Shown: positions 49,397 through 60,817, counted from the stretch's first letter. The stretch: DNA of 64,000 nt from Deinococcus radiotolerans (GCF_014647435.1 NZ_BMPE01000001.1:124001-188000); one strand, 5' to 3'. Program-made: numbers and translations. Notes: a model not told the origin generated them from the sequence alone.

Positions 49397-50734
49397 TTGT
49401 CCTGTACTCCCTTTCGCCGCGCGACGCGGCTCCTGACCCTCGGCGCCCTTCTGGGCGCCGCCCAAGCGCAGCAGTTCACCGCGGAAGAGCAGCTGCTCGC
49501 CCCACTGCAACTTCAGCTGGACCGTCCGGCGGACGTGGTGCTCAGCCGCGACACCGGTGAGCGGACCCTGGCAGTCGTCACCTCCCGGGACACGCCCCTG
49601 CCGAATGTCGCGCGCCGCTACGGCCTGACGGGCGGCGCCGTGAAACTCCTGTCCGCGCGGGGCGGCACGCAGGTCGTGCAGCTGACCCTGCCGGGCCGCG
49701 TGCAGGAGCGCCAGCCGGTTCGGCCCTCGTCGGTCGTCACGTACCGCGTGCGCAACGGGGACACCATGGCGGGCGTGGCGCACCGCTTCGGCCTGAGCGT
49801 CGTGGACCTGCTGGGCATGAACCTGAACCGCACCAGCCTTGACGCGCTCAAGGCGGGCAGCACCCTGAACGTGCCCACCGGGGCGCGCGGGCTGCTGGTG
49901 CGCATCAAGCCCGGGCAGAGCGCCCTGTCGCTGATCGCCGGGTACGGCGCGGACCTCGTGCTGACCGCCCGCGCCAATGACGTCCTGCCCACCGAACTGG
50001 ACGTTGGTGATGAACTGCTGCTGCCGGGCATCCGCGCCGAGGGCTTCGCGCAGCAGCTGGCCGAGCGTCGGGAAGCGGAGCGCCGCGCCGCTCTGGCCGC
50101 GCAGCGACAGGCGCAGTACGAGAAGTTCCTGGCCTGGAAGGAGGGGCGCGAGAAGGCCCGCCTGGAAGCCAAGTACGCCGCGCAGGCGCAGTACGAGAAG
50201 TTCCTGGCGTGGAAGAACAGCCCCGAGCGCAAGGCAGCCATCGCGGCCGTCGAGCGTCAGGAGCAGTTCGAGGCGGCGAAGGCGGAAGCGCAGGCCCGCT
50301 CTCGGCAGGCCGCGCAGCGTTCAAGCGTCACGGCGGCCAGCCTCGCGCCGGGCCGCATCGGCCTGATCTGGCCCATGCGGTCGTACCGGATCACCAGCCG
50401 CTACGCCGAGCGGGACATCGCGTTCCACCAGCAGGTGTTCCACGGCGGCATTGACCTAGCCGCGCCGTACGGCACGCCGATCTACGCGGCGTCGGCAGGT
50501 CGCGTCACGCAGAGCGGGTACGGGGCGTATGGTCTGAATGTGTACACGCAAAACGGGGACAGCACCATCGTCTACGGCCACATGAGCCGCGCGGCCGTGT
50601 CGGCCGGGCAGTCCGTGGAGCAGGGGCAGCTGCTGGGATACATCGGCTGCACCGGGATCTGCACCGGCCCGCACCTGCACTTCGAGGTGCGGCTGGGCGG
50701 CCAGACGGTCGACCCGCTGGGCCTGCTGCCATGA
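49397..50734 (+). CDS. LysM- and M23-domain peptidoglycan endopeptidase
   Basis: A 445-residue exported murein hydrolase or activator. A signal peptide (residues 1-24, ending AQAQ) is followed by two LysM modules (VVTYRVRNGDTMAGVAHRFGL and an RIKPGQSALSLIAGYGA segment), a charged coiled coil (about 215-300) containing a 25-residue tandem repeat, and a C-terminal M23/LytM domain with HGGIDLA and HLHFE zinc motifs intact. It starts with TTG preceded by GGAG, shortly after rho. Its stop overlaps the response regulator gene. Confidence 0.9.
   Translation: MSCTPFRRATRLLTLGALLGAAQAQQFTAEEQLLAPLQLQLDRPADVVLSRDTGERTLAVVTSRDTPLPNVARRYGLTGGAVKLLSARGGTQVVQLTLPGRVQERQPVRPSSVVTYRVRNGDTMAGVAHRFGLSVVDLLGMNLNRTSLDALKAGSTLNVPTGARGLLVRIKPGQSALSLIAGYGADLVLTARANDVLPTELDVGDELLLPGIRAEGFAQQLAERREAERRAALAAQRQAQYEKFLAWKEGREKARLEAKYAAQAQYEKFLAWKNSPERKAAIAAVERQEQFEAAKAEAQARSRQAAQRSSVTAASLAPGRIGLIWPMRSYRITSRYAERDIAFHQQVFHGGIDLAAPYGTPIYAASAGRVTQSGYGAYGLNVYTQNGDSTIVYGHMSRAAVSAGQSVEQGQLLGYIGCTGICTGPHLHFEVRLGGQTVDPLGLLP
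50110..50215 (+). repeat. direct repeat inside the LysM/M23 gene
   Basis: A 31-base segment at 50110-50140 recurs at 50185-50215 with one difference, 75 bases apart. Both encode AQYEKFLAWK in frame, so the coiled coil probably grew by one 25-codon duplication. Confidence 0.85.
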
Positions 50735-51120
50735 CCTCCGGTGGCGCGGTGCGCCTGCTGGTCGTGGACGACGAGGAGCAGATCCTGGAACTGCTCGACC
50801 TGACCCTGACCATTCAGGGATACGAGGTGTGCCCGGCAGGCAGCGGACCGCGCGCGCTGGAACTGCTGGCGCAGGAGGCCATTGACGTGATCGTCATGGA
50901 CGTCCTGATGGTCCCCTGGGACGGTTTCGAGACGGTGCGCCGCATGGCCGAGCAGCATGGCGCGGCGCTGCCACCGGTGGTGTTCCTGTCGGGCCTGGCG
51001 CGTCCGTCGGTGATGCCGGACCTGGGACCGAACGTGGTCGAGGATTACTTGGTCAAGCCGTTCCGGCCGTCGCAGCTGGTGGAGAAGATCGAGGCGGCGC
51101 GGCGGCGTTCATCAGGCTGA
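50731..51120 (+). CDS. single-domain response regulator
   Basis: A 129-residue CheY-like receiver. The acidic pair is VVDDEEQIL, the phospho-acceptor Asp is in DVIVMDVLMVPWDG, the Thr/Ser position is VVFLSG and the Lys is in YLVKPFRPSQL. No output domain is present, so it acts through a partner protein. It overlaps the endopeptidase gene by 4 bases (ATGA), which suggests a cell-wall-related signal. No sensor kinase is nearby. Confidence 0.9.
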   Translation: MTSGGAVRLLVVDDEEQILELLDLTLTIQGYEVCPAGSGPRALELLAQEAIDVIVMDVLMVPWDGFETVRRMAEQHGAALPPVVFLSGLARPSVMPDLGPNVVEDYLVKPFRPSQLVEKIEAARRRSSG

Positions 51121-51136
51121 GCTGGGCCTCAATCAA

Positions 51137-51190
51137 CTGACCCCACCGTTCACCTGCGGGTGACCCTATCGGTGGGGTCAGTTTTCTTTT
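51137..51190 (+). terminator. strong Rho-independent terminator
   Basis: CTGACCCCACCG and CGGTGGGGTCAG pair perfectly over 12 bases, with an inner hairpin in the loop, followed by TTTTCTTTT. It ends the endopeptidase-regulator unit. Its T run runs into the likely -10 of pdxS (TACTGT at 51190-51195). Confidence 0.9.
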
Positions 51191-51201
51191 ACTGTGCCCG
51201 T

Positions 51202-52092
<891 letters not shown>

Positions 52093-52097
52093 GACCC

Positions 52098-52691
52098 GTG
52101 ACCGCCCGCATCGGCGTGATGGCCCTCCAGGGCGCGTTCCGTGAGCACCGCGCCGCCCTGGACCGCCTGGGTGCCCAGGTGACCGAGGTGCGCCTTGCGG
52201 CGGACCTGGACGGCCTGCACGGCCTGATCCTGCCCGGCGGGGAGAGCACCACCATGGCCCGCCTGATGAGCGAGTACGCGCTGTGGGAGCCCCTGCGGGC
52301 ATTCCACGCGCGCGGCGGGCAGCTGTGGGGCACCTGCGCAGGCGCCATCCTGCTGTCCCGTGAAGTGCAGGGTGCCCCGCCGCAGTTCGGCCGTCAGGAC
52401 AGCCTGGGCCTGCTGGACGTCACCGTGCAGCGCAACGCCTTCGGTCGCCAGATCGACTCGTTCACGACCGGGCTGGACGTGCAGGGCCTGAACGGTGCGT
52501 TTCCCGCCGTGTTCATCCGCGCGCCCGCCTTCGCCCGCGTCGGTGACGGCGTGGAGGTGCTGGCCGAATACGAGGCGCAGGCCGTCGGGGTGCGGCAGGG
52601 CCGCGTGCTTGCCACGGCGTTCCACCCGGAACTCACCGGGGACGACCGCCTGCACGACCTGTTCCTCCAGGGCTGCCTCACGCCCGCCTGA
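52098..52691 (+). CDS. pdxT: pyridoxal 5'-phosphate synthase glutaminase, PdxT subunit
   Basis: A 197-residue class I glutaminase delivering ammonia to PdxS. It opens with IGVMALQGAFREHRAAL, has the oxyanion region LPGGESTTM, the catalytic Cys in GTCAGAILLS and the His-x-Glu pair in AFHPELT. GTG 52098 is 5 bases after the pdxS stop. A 12-pair hairpin follows. Confidence 0.96.
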   Translation: MTARIGVMALQGAFREHRAALDRLGAQVTEVRLAADLDGLHGLILPGGESTTMARLMSEYALWEPLRAFHARGGQLWGTCAGAILLSREVQGAPPQFGRQDSLGLLDVTVQRNAFGRQIDSFTTGLDVQGLNGAFPAVFIRAPAFARVGDGVEVLAEYEAQAVGVRQGRVLATAFHPELTGDDRLHDLFLQGCLTPA

Positions 52692-52703
52692 GCGCAGACG
52701 CAA

Positions 52704-52736
52704 CAGGCCGCCACCTCTGACTTGGGTGGCGGCCTG
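52704..52736. terminator. bidirectional terminator
   Basis: CAGGCCGCCACC and GGTGGCGGCCTG pair perfectly over 12 bases around a 9-base loop, between the converging pdxT and MFS genes. No T run on either side. Confidence 0.7.
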
Positions 52737-52747
52737 CCTGTGGCGCG

Positions 52748-54124
<1,377 letters not shown>

Positions 54125-54130
54125 CTGCGC

Positions 54131-54157
54131 AGCGTACTCTTGTGAAGAGCCTGTCAA
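54131..54157 (-). promoter_or_regulatory. promoter of the MFS exporter gene
   Basis: Consensus TTGACA (54152-54157) and TACGCT (54131-54136) with a short 15-base spacer. The predicted first transcribed base is at the GTG start codon, so the mRNA is leaderless. The short spacer may mean activation is needed. Confidence 0.55.
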
Positions 54158-54168
54158 GGGTGGCGCTG

Positions 54169-54187
54169 GATTCACACGATCTGAATC
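54169..54187. promoter_or_regulatory. inverted repeat between divergent MFS and AKR genes
   Basis: GATTCA and TGAATC, perfect 6-base arms 7 bases apart (CACGATC). It lies upstream of the MFS -35 and next to the AKR -10 (TACAGT at 54190-54195), a position from which one factor could control both genes. No regulator gene is adjacent. Confidence 0.4.
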
Positions 54188-54201
54188 GTTACAGTCTGGG
54201 G

Positions 54202-55185
54202 ATGACCATGCACCAACGTCCGCTGGGCCGCACCGGCCTGAACGTTACCGAGATCGGCTATGGCGCCTGGGGCATCGGCGCCGACATGTGGAAGGGCGCG
54301 CAGGACGACCAGAGCCTCGGCGCCCTGCGCCGCTACATCGAACTGGGCGGCAATTTCATCGACACCGCCATGGGCTACGGCAGCGGCCACAGTGAACGTC
54401 TCGTGGGACAGGTGGCGCGCGAGCACCCGGGCACCCTGGTCGCCACGAAGATCAGCCCGAAGAATATGCAGTGGCCCGCTGCACCCGGCACCACCGCCGA
54501 CGAGGCCTTCCCCGGCCAGTACCTCACCGACATGACACGCGCCAGCCTGGACCGCCTGGGCCTGCCCACCATCGACGTGCAGCAGTTGCACGTCTGGAAC
54601 GACACCTGGCTGGGCCAGGGCGACTGGCAGGACGCCGTGGCCCAGCTCAAGCGCGACAGGCTGATCCGCGCGTTCGGCATCAGCATCAACGACCACCAGC
54701 CGGACAACGCCGTGAAGGCCGTCGAGGCGGGCGCCGTGGATACCGTGCAGGTCATTTACAACGTGTTCGACCAGTCCCCACAGGACCGCCTGCTCAACGC
54801 CTGCCACGCACACGGCGTGGGCGTCATCGTGCGCGTCGCCTTGGACGAGGGCAGCCTGACCGGTACCCTCACCGAGGCCACCACCTTCCCCGAGGGCGAC
54901 TGGCGGAACGGCTACTTCGGCGGCGACCGCCTCAGCCAGCTGCAACCCCGCCTGCGCGCCATCGAGCAGGACCTGGGCATCCGCACCGACCAGCTCGCGG
55001 AGACCAGCCTGCGCTTCGTGCTGTCGCACCCCGCCGTGTCCACCGTGATCGTTGGCATGCGCTCGGTGCGGAACGTGGAACACAACGCAGCCCTGGCCGA
55101 CGGACAGGGCCTGCCCGAGCAGCAGGTGCAGCGCCTGCATGCGCACCGCTGGGACCGCAACTGGTACCAGAGCGCCGAAGGATGA
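54202..55185 (+). CDS. aldo/keto reductase
   Basis: A 327-residue NADPH-dependent reductase with a TIM barrel. [18 protein letters not shown] carries the catalytic Asp and Tyr, [10 protein letters not shown] the Lys, and QQLHVWND the His-like position. [16 protein letters not shown] is the cofactor-binding end. It resembles the YghZ/aryl-aldehyde-reductase group; substrate unknown. The ATG at 54202 lies 6 bases after TACAGT. Divergence from an efflux pump suggests a detoxification pair. Confidence 0.9.
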   Translation: MTMHQRPLGRTGLNVTEIGYGAWGIGADMWKGAQDDQSLGALRRYIELGGNFIDTAMGYGSGHSERLVGQVAREHPGTLVATKISPKNMQWPAAPGTTADEAFPGQYLTDMTRASLDRLGLPTIDVQQLHVWNDTWLGQGDWQDAVAQLKRDRLIRAFGISINDHQPDNAVKAVEAGAVDTVQVIYNVFDQSPQDRLLNACHAHGVGVIVRVALDEGSLTGTLTEATTFPEGDWRNGYFGGDRLSQLQPRLRAIEQDLGIRTDQLAETSLRFVLSHPAVSTVIVGMRSVRNVEHNAALADGQGLPEQQVQRLHAHRWDRNWYQSAEG

Positions 55186-55193
55186 TGAGGCAG

Positions 55194-55224
55194 GGGGTCC
55201 CCGTCTTTGCTGTCGGAGGACCCC
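55194..55224 (+). terminator. weak hairpin after the aldo/keto reductase gene
   Basis: GGGGTCC and GGACCCC, 7 pairs with a 17-base loop, beginning 9 bases past the stop. The stem is short, so the call is tentative. Confidence 0.35.
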
Positions 55225-55237
55225 AGCCTGAACCGCG

Positions 55238-55672
55238 TCAGCTGGCCCGCGGGGGCAGGCGCACAATTGTCAGCATGTAGCGGCCCAGCGCCTGAATGGC
55301 CTCATAGAACTTGCCGAACTCCACGGGTTTCACCACGTAACTCGCCGCGAAAGCCTGATAGGACTTCAGAATGTCCTCCTCAGCGTGACTGGTGGTCAGC
55401 ATGATCACCGGGATGGTCATCAGGTCCGGGTCCTGCTTCAACACGCGCAGCAGTTCCAGACCGTTCATGCGTGGCATATTGATGTCCAGCAGGATCACGT
55501 CCGGCCGTGGCTGAGCCGGGTCTCGCAGGCGCTCCAGCGCCTCGACGCCATCGCGGGTGACGTGCAGGTCCGTGAGGATGCCCGCCTCCTGGAACGCCTC
55601 GCGGGTCAGGATGATGTCGGCCTCACTGTCCTCGACGAGCAGAATGTGCACAGGTAGGGAAGTCTGAGTCAT
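55238..55672 (-). CDS. single-domain response regulator, Rcp1-like
   Basis: A 144-residue receiver protein. The acidic pair is LLVEDSEAD, the phospho-acceptor Asp is in DVILLDINMPRMNG, the Thr is in IMLTTSHAEED and the Lys is in YVVKPVEFGKF. This extended form is typical of regulators paired with phytochromes or hybrid histidine kinases in Deinococcus and cyanobacteria. The ATG at 55672 was chosen since the receiver fold starts just after. No partner kinase is in the window. Confidence 0.9.
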   Translation of the reverse strand: MTQTSLPVHILLVEDSEADIILTREAFQEAGILTDLHVTRDGVEALERLRDPAQPRPDVILLDINMPRMNGLELLRVLKQDPDLMTIPVIMLTTSHAEEDILKSYQAFAASYVVKPVEFGKFYEAIQALGRYMLTIVRLPPRAS

Positions 55673-55868
55673 CGGAAGCCTCCAGCCCCGTGTGGGGGCC
55701 ATTGCCGCTCAGTCTGTCATCCACAGATGACGCCTCGCACCCCCCGGCGTTTACAGGCCCCCCACCGTCCCTTGAGCCCACCTTGACGTGAGGTGGCCGT
55801 GGGCTCTGCCCTCCGTGGGCACAGCCTGGCCTGGGGCCCAGTCGGATAGCGTCCCGTATCCTGAGCGC

Positions 55869-56294
55869 ATGAACGTGCTGCAATACGCCCTGGCCGGAGG
55901 CGCCGCGTTCCGCTCGCCCACCGACCTGCTCGGTGGGCTCACCCACGCGGAGGCCACCCAGTCGTGGCCCGGTCTGCCCTACACCCTGGGGGACCTGCTG
56001 TTCCACCTTCAGGTGACGCAGCGGGCCAGCCTGGACCTCGCCTCAGGCCGCGCCCAAGCCTGGCCGGACGGGCTGACCGTATGGCCGGACGAGCCTCTCA
56101 CTCCGGCGCAATTGGAGGGTGCGCTGCTGGATCTGCGGGCCGGGCTGGCTGAAGCGCAGGCGCTGGCCGCCGATCCCAGCGTGCGCGCGCGCGACATCCT
56201 GACCGACCTGGCCGCGCACAGCGCGTACCACTGGGGGCAGGTGGCTCTCCTGCGGCGCCTCAGCGGCACGCTGCCCGGACCAGACGGCGCATGA
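55869..56294 (+). CDS. DinB-family four-helix protein
   Basis: A 141-residue DinB-like helical bundle. Three potential metal-binding His are in LLFHLQ, HSAYHWGQV near the C terminus, the normal placement. Members include thiol transferases, and the family is expanded in Deinococcus; substrate unknown. TATCCT stands 6 bases before the ATG at 55869. The stop overlaps the DUF84 gene by 4 bases. Confidence 0.85.
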   Translation: MNVLQYALAGGAAFRSPTDLLGGLTHAEATQSWPGLPYTLGDLLFHLQVTQRASLDLASGRAQAWPDGLTVWPDEPLTPAQLEGALLDLRAGLAEAQALAADPSVRARDILTDLAAHSAYHWGQVALLRRLSGTLPGPDGA

Positions 56295-56833
56295 GGGGCA
56301 TCGTGGGGTCCCTGAATCCAGGCAAGGTGCAGCCCGTCCGTGACGTCTTCGCGGTCCTCTATCCGGAACTGGAGGTGCGTGGCGCGGCCGTCCCCAGCGG
56401 CGTGCCGGACCAGCCGATCGGGGTGGGGGAGACGCGCCGCGGCGCCGTGAACCGCGCCCGGCGCGCCGCCCGCCTCGACGGCGCGACCTGGGGCGTGGGT
56501 CTGGAGGGCGGCGTGCGGGTCGAGCGCGGGCAGGGCTGGCTGTTCGGCGTGGTCGCTGCCGTGCGCGCCGGGGACGGCCTGCTCCTGTGCACCCGCACCG
56601 CCGAGCTGCCCATCCCGCCCGCGGCGTTGCCGCGCGTGCTGGCGGGCGAGGAACTGGGCCGCGTGATGGACGACATCCTGGGCACCCGCGACCTGAAACG
56701 CGGCGTGGGGACCGTCGGGGCCTTGACCGGCGGCCTCGTGACCCGGCCGGCCGTGTGGGCGCAGGCGCTCTCGCTGGCCCTGGCGCCCGCGCTGCATCCG
56801 GCCCTGTACTCCGGCCAGCCGAACGGGCGTTAG
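56291..56833 (+). CDS. DUF84/YjjX-like inosine/xanthosine triphosphatase
   Basis: A 180-residue house-cleaning nucleotide phosphatase-like protein. It opens with GSLNPGKVQPVRDVF, followed by GVPDQPIGVGETRRGAVNRARRA and GVGLEGGVR, all typical of the NTPase that removes ITP and XTP. GTVGALTGGLVTR closes the fold. Coupled to the DinB gene. Confidence 0.88.
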   Translation: MRGIVGSLNPGKVQPVRDVFAVLYPELEVRGAAVPSGVPDQPIGVGETRRGAVNRARRAARLDGATWGVGLEGGVRVERGQGWLFGVVAAVRAGDGLLLCTRTAELPIPPAALPRVLAGEELGRVMDDILGTRDLKRGVGTVGALTGGLVTRPAVWAQALSLALAPALHPALYSGQPNGR

Positions 56834-56857
56834 GGGCGGTCTGCTAGGCTCTGCACC

Positions 56858-57712
56858 GTGAGCACCTGGACCCAGTCCCGCCAGATCGGCCCCGTCACCG
56901 TCCACTCCCTCACGGACGGCCAGTTCCGCTTGGACGGCGGCGCCATGTTCGGCAGCGTGCCCCGCGTCCTGTGGGAACGCGTGGCCCTCCCGGATGACCT
57001 CAACCGCGTCCGGCTGCGCATCAACCCCCTCCTGATCCAGCTGGGCGGCGAGAACATCCTCATCGAGACCGGCATGTGGGACCAAGGCGGCGAAAAATTT
57101 GAGCAGATGTACGCCCTGGACCGCGACGAGACCACCTTCCGCGGCCTGGACGCCCTGGGCCTGAGTCCCGACGACATCCACCTCGTGATCAACACGCATC
57201 TGCACTTCGATCACGCCGGGCGCAACGTCACCACCCTGGGCGAACCCACCTTCCCGAACGCCCGGTACGTCGTGCAGCGGCAGGAACTTCACGACGCCCG
57301 CCACACGCACGAACGCAGCCGCGCCAGTTACCTTCCGGCATACATCGACCCCATCGAGCACGCGGGCCTGTTCGAGATCGTGGACGGCGAACACGAACTG
57401 CGCCCCGGCCTGAGCGTCCTGCCGCTGCCCGGGCACAACCTTGGGCAGCAGGGCGTCGTGCTGCGCGCCGGAGGGCAGACCCTCGTGTACGTTGCGGACC
57501 TGATCCCCACCCTGGCCCACGCACCCACCGCGTACATCATGGGCTACGACCTGTACCCCGTGACCACCCTGGAGACCCGCAAGCGGCACCTGGGGCAGTG
57601 GTTCGAGGAAGGCGCCCTGATCTGCACCCCGCACGACCCGGACGTGCCCTTCGCCCGCCTGCACCCCAACCCGAAGGGCGGCTTCACCCTGCACGCCGAC
57701 CCCGCCCCCTGA
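56858..57712 (+). CDS. MBL-fold metallohydrolase
   Basis: A 284-residue metallo-beta-lactamase fold enzyme. The metal motif NTHLHFDHAGRN is near residue 112, with further ligands in LPLPGHNLGQQG and VYVADLIPT. This arrangement resembles lactonase-like and quorum-quenching enzymes as well as general hydrolases; substrate unknown. GTG 56858 follows TAGGCT by 7 bases, fitting a leaderless mRNA. Confidence 0.87.
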   Translation: MSTWTQSRQIGPVTVHSLTDGQFRLDGGAMFGSVPRVLWERVALPDDLNRVRLRINPLLIQLGGENILIETGMWDQGGEKFEQMYALDRDETTFRGLDALGLSPDDIHLVINTHLHFDHAGRNVTTLGEPTFPNARYVVQRQELHDARHTHERSRASYLPAYIDPIEHAGLFEIVDGEHELRPGLSVLPLPGHNLGQQGVVLRAGGQTLVYVADLIPTLAHAPTAYIMGYDLYPVTTLETRKRHLGQWFEEGALICTPHDPDVPFARLHPNPKGGFTLHADPAP

Positions 57713-57750
57713 CCTGCCCGCCAGCGGAACGCGCTACGCTGCGGACGCTC

Positions 57751-58302
57751 ATGCGCCCCCTGCTGCCCCTGCTGCTCACCGCCCTCACCGCTCTGCCCCC
57801 CGCCCAGGCGGCCAGCCTCGACCCGCACTACTACCCGCACCGGCCCGGCACCCGCTGGACGTACGCCAGCGGTGAAACCCAGGTGGTGGGCGCCCCCGTC
57901 ACCCACCGCGGCGTGACCGTCGTGCCGCTCAGCCATCAGTTCGGCAGCACCACCTACAGTCAGGACATGCTCGAGTACCGCGCGGACGGCAGTGTGTGGC
58001 TGCGCGGCGTGAACACCGCCGGGCGCCTCACGTGGTACAGCTCGCCCCTGCTGGTGTACCCCGCCGGGCCGCTCAGCCCCGGGCAGACCTGGCGCTCCAG
58101 CACCGGCACGCTGCGCATGACCGTCACCGTGACCGGCGTGAGCCCCCTGAAGCTCTCGGCGGGGAACTTCAACAGCCTGATGCTGCGCACCGAGACCGTC
58201 ACCCTGGGGAAGACCAGCGTGCAGTTCAGCTACTTCGTGCCGGCCGTCGGGATCGTCCGCTACCAGACCGCCGATGGCAGCACCATCGACCTGCAACGCT
58301 GA
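57751..58302 (+). CDS. secreted hypothetical protein, beta-rich
   Basis: A 183-residue exported protein with signal peptide MRPLLPLLLTALTALPPAQA. The mature part is beta-rich and contains YYPHRPGTRWTYASGETQ, a pattern common in Deinococcus-Thermus secreted proteins that start with a 'Y-P-x-x-x-G-x-x-W-x-Y' strand. No enzyme motif. TACGCT is 10 bases before the ATG. Confidence 0.72.
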   Translation: MRPLLPLLLTALTALPPAQAASLDPHYYPHRPGTRWTYASGETQVVGAPVTHRGVTVVPLSHQFGSTTYSQDMLEYRADGSVWLRGVNTAGRLTWYSSPLLVYPAGPLSPGQTWRSSTGTLRMTVTVTGVSPLKLSAGNFNSLMLRTETVTLGKTSVQFSYFVPAVGIVRYQTADGSTIDLQR

Positions 58303-58319
58303 GCGCCGGGCGCGCCCGC

Positions 58320-58964
58320 TCAGCCCTTGCGGCGGCGCGCGCGGTACGTGAGCAGCGACACGTACATCTTCGTGCGGGCCTTGGCGCCCCCCCAGAAACC
58401 CCGCTTCTTCTCCTTGACCACCTGCGCCACGTTCGGCAGGTCCACGTACGCCCAGGTGGCGCCCGTCGCCTTCAGGTGCCGCGTGATCGCCGGTTCCGGC
58501 CAGCGCTCCGCGGCCAGGTCCGGCACGCCCAGCAGCCACTCGCGGCGGCAGGCCCGCTGCCCGCTCAGGTGCGGCGTGAGCTTGTTGCCCCAGTCGGTCA
58601 CGAAGCCCCCGCCCTCGAACACGCCGATGCTCATGTCCAGTTCGCCGCGCAGCACCGGGTCACACAGCGCGCGCAGGTGCTCGGCACTCAGGCCGGTCAG
58701 GTCCGCGTCCAGCAGGATCACCACCTCCGCCTCCGTGGCCAGCAGCGCGGCTCGCAGCGCGCCGCCCTTGCCCACGTTCTGCGTGAGTTCCACCACCTGC
58801 GCGCCCGCCCCGCGCGCCACCTGCGCCGTGCCGTCCCCACTTCCGTCCGAGGCGACGACCACCTCGGGCGTGAAGGTCCGGGCCACCCGCACCACCTCAC
58901 CGACGGTGTCCTCCTCGTTGAAAGCCGCTATTACCACCGCGCAGGAAGACGCCAAGGCCGACAT
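58320..58964 (-). CDS. family 2 glycosyltransferase
   Basis: A 214-residue GT-A enzyme. It opens with CAVVIAAFNEEDTVGEVVRVA, the nucleotide-sugar Asp is in VVASDGSGDGTA and the metal motif is LLDADLTGL. It resembles dolichol-phosphate or glucosyl-3-phosphoglycerate synthase-like transferases, without membrane helices. The ATG at 58964 follows TAGCAT by 7 bases and is preferred to two upstream ATG or TTG candidates. The acceptor is unknown. Confidence 0.87.
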   Translation of the reverse strand: MSALASSCAVVIAAFNEEDTVGEVVRVARTFTPEVVVASDGSGDGTAQVARGAGAQVVELTQNVGKGGALRAALLATEAEVVILLDADLTGLSAEHLRALCDPVLRGELDMSIGVFEGGGFVTDWGNKLTPHLSGQRACRREWLLGVPDLAAERWPEPAITRHLKATGATWAYVDLPNVAQVVKEKKRGFWGGAKARTKMYVSLLTYRARRRKG

Positions 58965-59014
58965 GCCGCCCATGCTACCTGCCCGCACGCCCCGCACCAA
59001 CTGCCCGGCGCGGC

Positions 59015-60817
59015 TCAATTCGTGATCCGGATGTCCTCAGTGGACAGATCCGCCGCTTCCAGCGTCGAGACGGGCACGTCCGGGGCCAGCGCGGCACTCA
59101 GCCACGACCCGTGCCGGACCAGCAGCAGGTTCCCGCCCGGCAGGCGCGCCACCAGCAGGTCATGCAGCACCATGGGCGCCAGGCCCGGCATCATGACCAC
59201 CAGTTCCCCCTTGTAATCCCAGCGGACCGTCACGCCGCGGCCTTCCACCTGAATGGCCAGCGGCTCATCCGTGAGCACCACGCTGGCAAAGCCGCCCCCG
59301 CTGCTTAGCTCCAGCCGCGTGACGGCCTGACCCGCCGGCAGGACCTCCGGGTCATGCAGCGCGATGTGCAGCGCCGCGTGCAGCCGGTCCGCCACCACGC
59401 GGTGCAGGCCCAGCGCCTGCGCGGCCGTCCGGAACCCCAGGGCCGCGTCGTCCGCTGACACCCGCGCCAGCCGCTGACACAGCGTGTCCACACCCTTGCG
59501 GGCGAAGGCCAGCAGCACGTCCGGCGTGGAATCCTGGTACTTCCGGGCGCTGTCCGGCGTGAGTTTCTCCAGATTCAGCGGCCCGCCGCGCAGCACCTGC
59601 GCCGCCGCGCGCGCCAGCCTCAGGTACGCGTATTCCTGGGCCGGGTCGAGCAGCAGCGCCGTCGCCCGCGCCGTGGACGCCCGGCGCCCCAGTTCCAGCG
59701 CCGTGTGGCTCTCCACGACCAGCGTCATGTACGCGCCACTGACAAAGGCCCGGAACTGCTGATCGGCCAGCTTCAGCGTCTGCGATCGTTCGTGCGGCGC
59801 GAGCCCCGGCCGCAGCAGCGTCAGCTGGGACCCGACCTGCACCTGCCAGTTCGGGCCGATCGGCTGCCACTCGAGGTTCAGACCCCGCCAGCGTGCGCCG
59901 CTCCCGCCTTTGAGGTACACCGTCAGGCGCTCCGCGCCGTCGTCCGGGACGCGCATGGCGCTGCCCGGATGCTGCGCGAACAGGATGCTCCCCTGCGGCG
60001 CGCCGTTCAGGCTGGGTTTCGGCAGCACGTCCAGAATCGCCTCGACGTGGTCCGCCACGTGCCGCGCGGCCGCGCGGATCGCGGGCCGCTCGCGCGGGTC
60101 CCGCGGCAGCGGAAATTCCGCCCGGAGCGCCCGGATGAGGGCCTCACGCGCCTCGTGCGCGAGCGGCTCCCGCTCGGCGGCCGCGATCCGCGCGGCCAGC
60201 ACGTCCTCGTCCGGGTGCCGGGGGAACGGCTCGGCCTGCACGGCAGACATCGCGGCCCGCACGCGCGCGCGCCCATCGTCCGAGAGCAGCAGCACCGACA
60301 GGGCGCTCGCCAGGCGGCCCGTGACCTCGGGATCGTGCAGGTCCATCAGGGCGTCATGGGCGGGCGGCACCGCCAGCGGCTGCGTGCCGGGCCGGGCCAG
60401 ACGTTCGGCGTTCTCGATCACGGTGTACAGCACCCGCAGGTGCGCGAAACCCGGCTCGCGCTGCCAGCGCAGCGTCAGGTTCCGGGATTCCACCGCGGCC
60501 CGCTGGTGCCACTGCATCAGCTGCAGTTCCTCCCAGGCGCGCGACTCGTCGGAATCCACGGTGGGCGGCGCCTCCCAGGTACTCTGCCCCCCATGCCCGG
60601 CCCGCGGGCGCGTCTGGCGCACCGGGTTGCCCTGATGCAGCCGGTACTGCCGGTCCGTTTCCATCAGGCGGCGCAGCAGGCCCGGGTCCAGCGGCGCGCC
60701 GAGCAGTTCGTCCCGCAGCAGCGCCAGACCGCGCCGCCCACCGCGCGGCGCGCGGCCCTCCATGAGGTCCTGCACCTTGTACTCGTACAGCTCTACAAGT
60801 TCAACCCAGTGGTCCAC
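59015..60817 (-). CDS. large unknown protein divergent from the Ser/Thr kinase
   Basis: A 600-residue soluble protein of no recognised family. The N terminus (VELVELYEYKVQDLMEG) and centre are helical; the last 120 residues look beta-rich and repetitive (VVLTDEPLAIQVEGRGVTVRW). GTG 60817 has GGAGG upstream. The divergent neighbour is a membrane protein kinase with NHL repeats; a partner or substrate relationship is a reasonable hypothesis. No signal peptide or membrane helix. Confidence 0.7.
   Translation of the reverse strand: MDHWVELVELYEYKVQDLMEGRAPRGGRRGLALLRDELLGAPLDPGLLRRLMETDRQYRLHQGNPVRQTRPRAGHGGQSTWEAPPTVDSDESRAWEELQLMQWHQRAAVESRNLTLRWQREPGFAHLRVLYTVIENAERLARPGTQPLAVPPAHDALMDLHDPEVTGRLASALSVLLLSDDGRARVRAAMSAVQAEPFPRHPDEDVLAARIAAAEREPLAHEAREALIRALRAEFPLPRDPRERPAIRAAARHVADHVEAILDVLPKPSLNGAPQGSILFAQHPGSAMRVPDDGAERLTVYLKGGSGARWRGLNLEWQPIGPNWQVQVGSQLTLLRPGLAPHERSQTLKLADQQFRAFVSGAYMTLVVESHTALELGRRASTARATALLLDPAQEYAYLRLARAAAQVLRGGPLNLEKLTPDSARKYQDSTPDVLLAFARKGVDTLCQRLARVSADDAALGFRTAAQALGLHRVVADRLHAALHIALHDPEVLPAGQAVTRLELSSGGGFASVVLTDEPLAIQVEGRGVTVRWDYKGELVVMMPGLAPMVLHDLLVARLPGGNLLLVRHGSWLSAALAPDVPVSTLEAADLSTEDIRITN

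Noticed and set aside
54125..54175. Upstream GTG for the MFS exporter adding 17 residues
   Set aside because: Those codons are formed by the TTGACA and TACGCT promoter hexamers, so they cannot be at the start of the main message.
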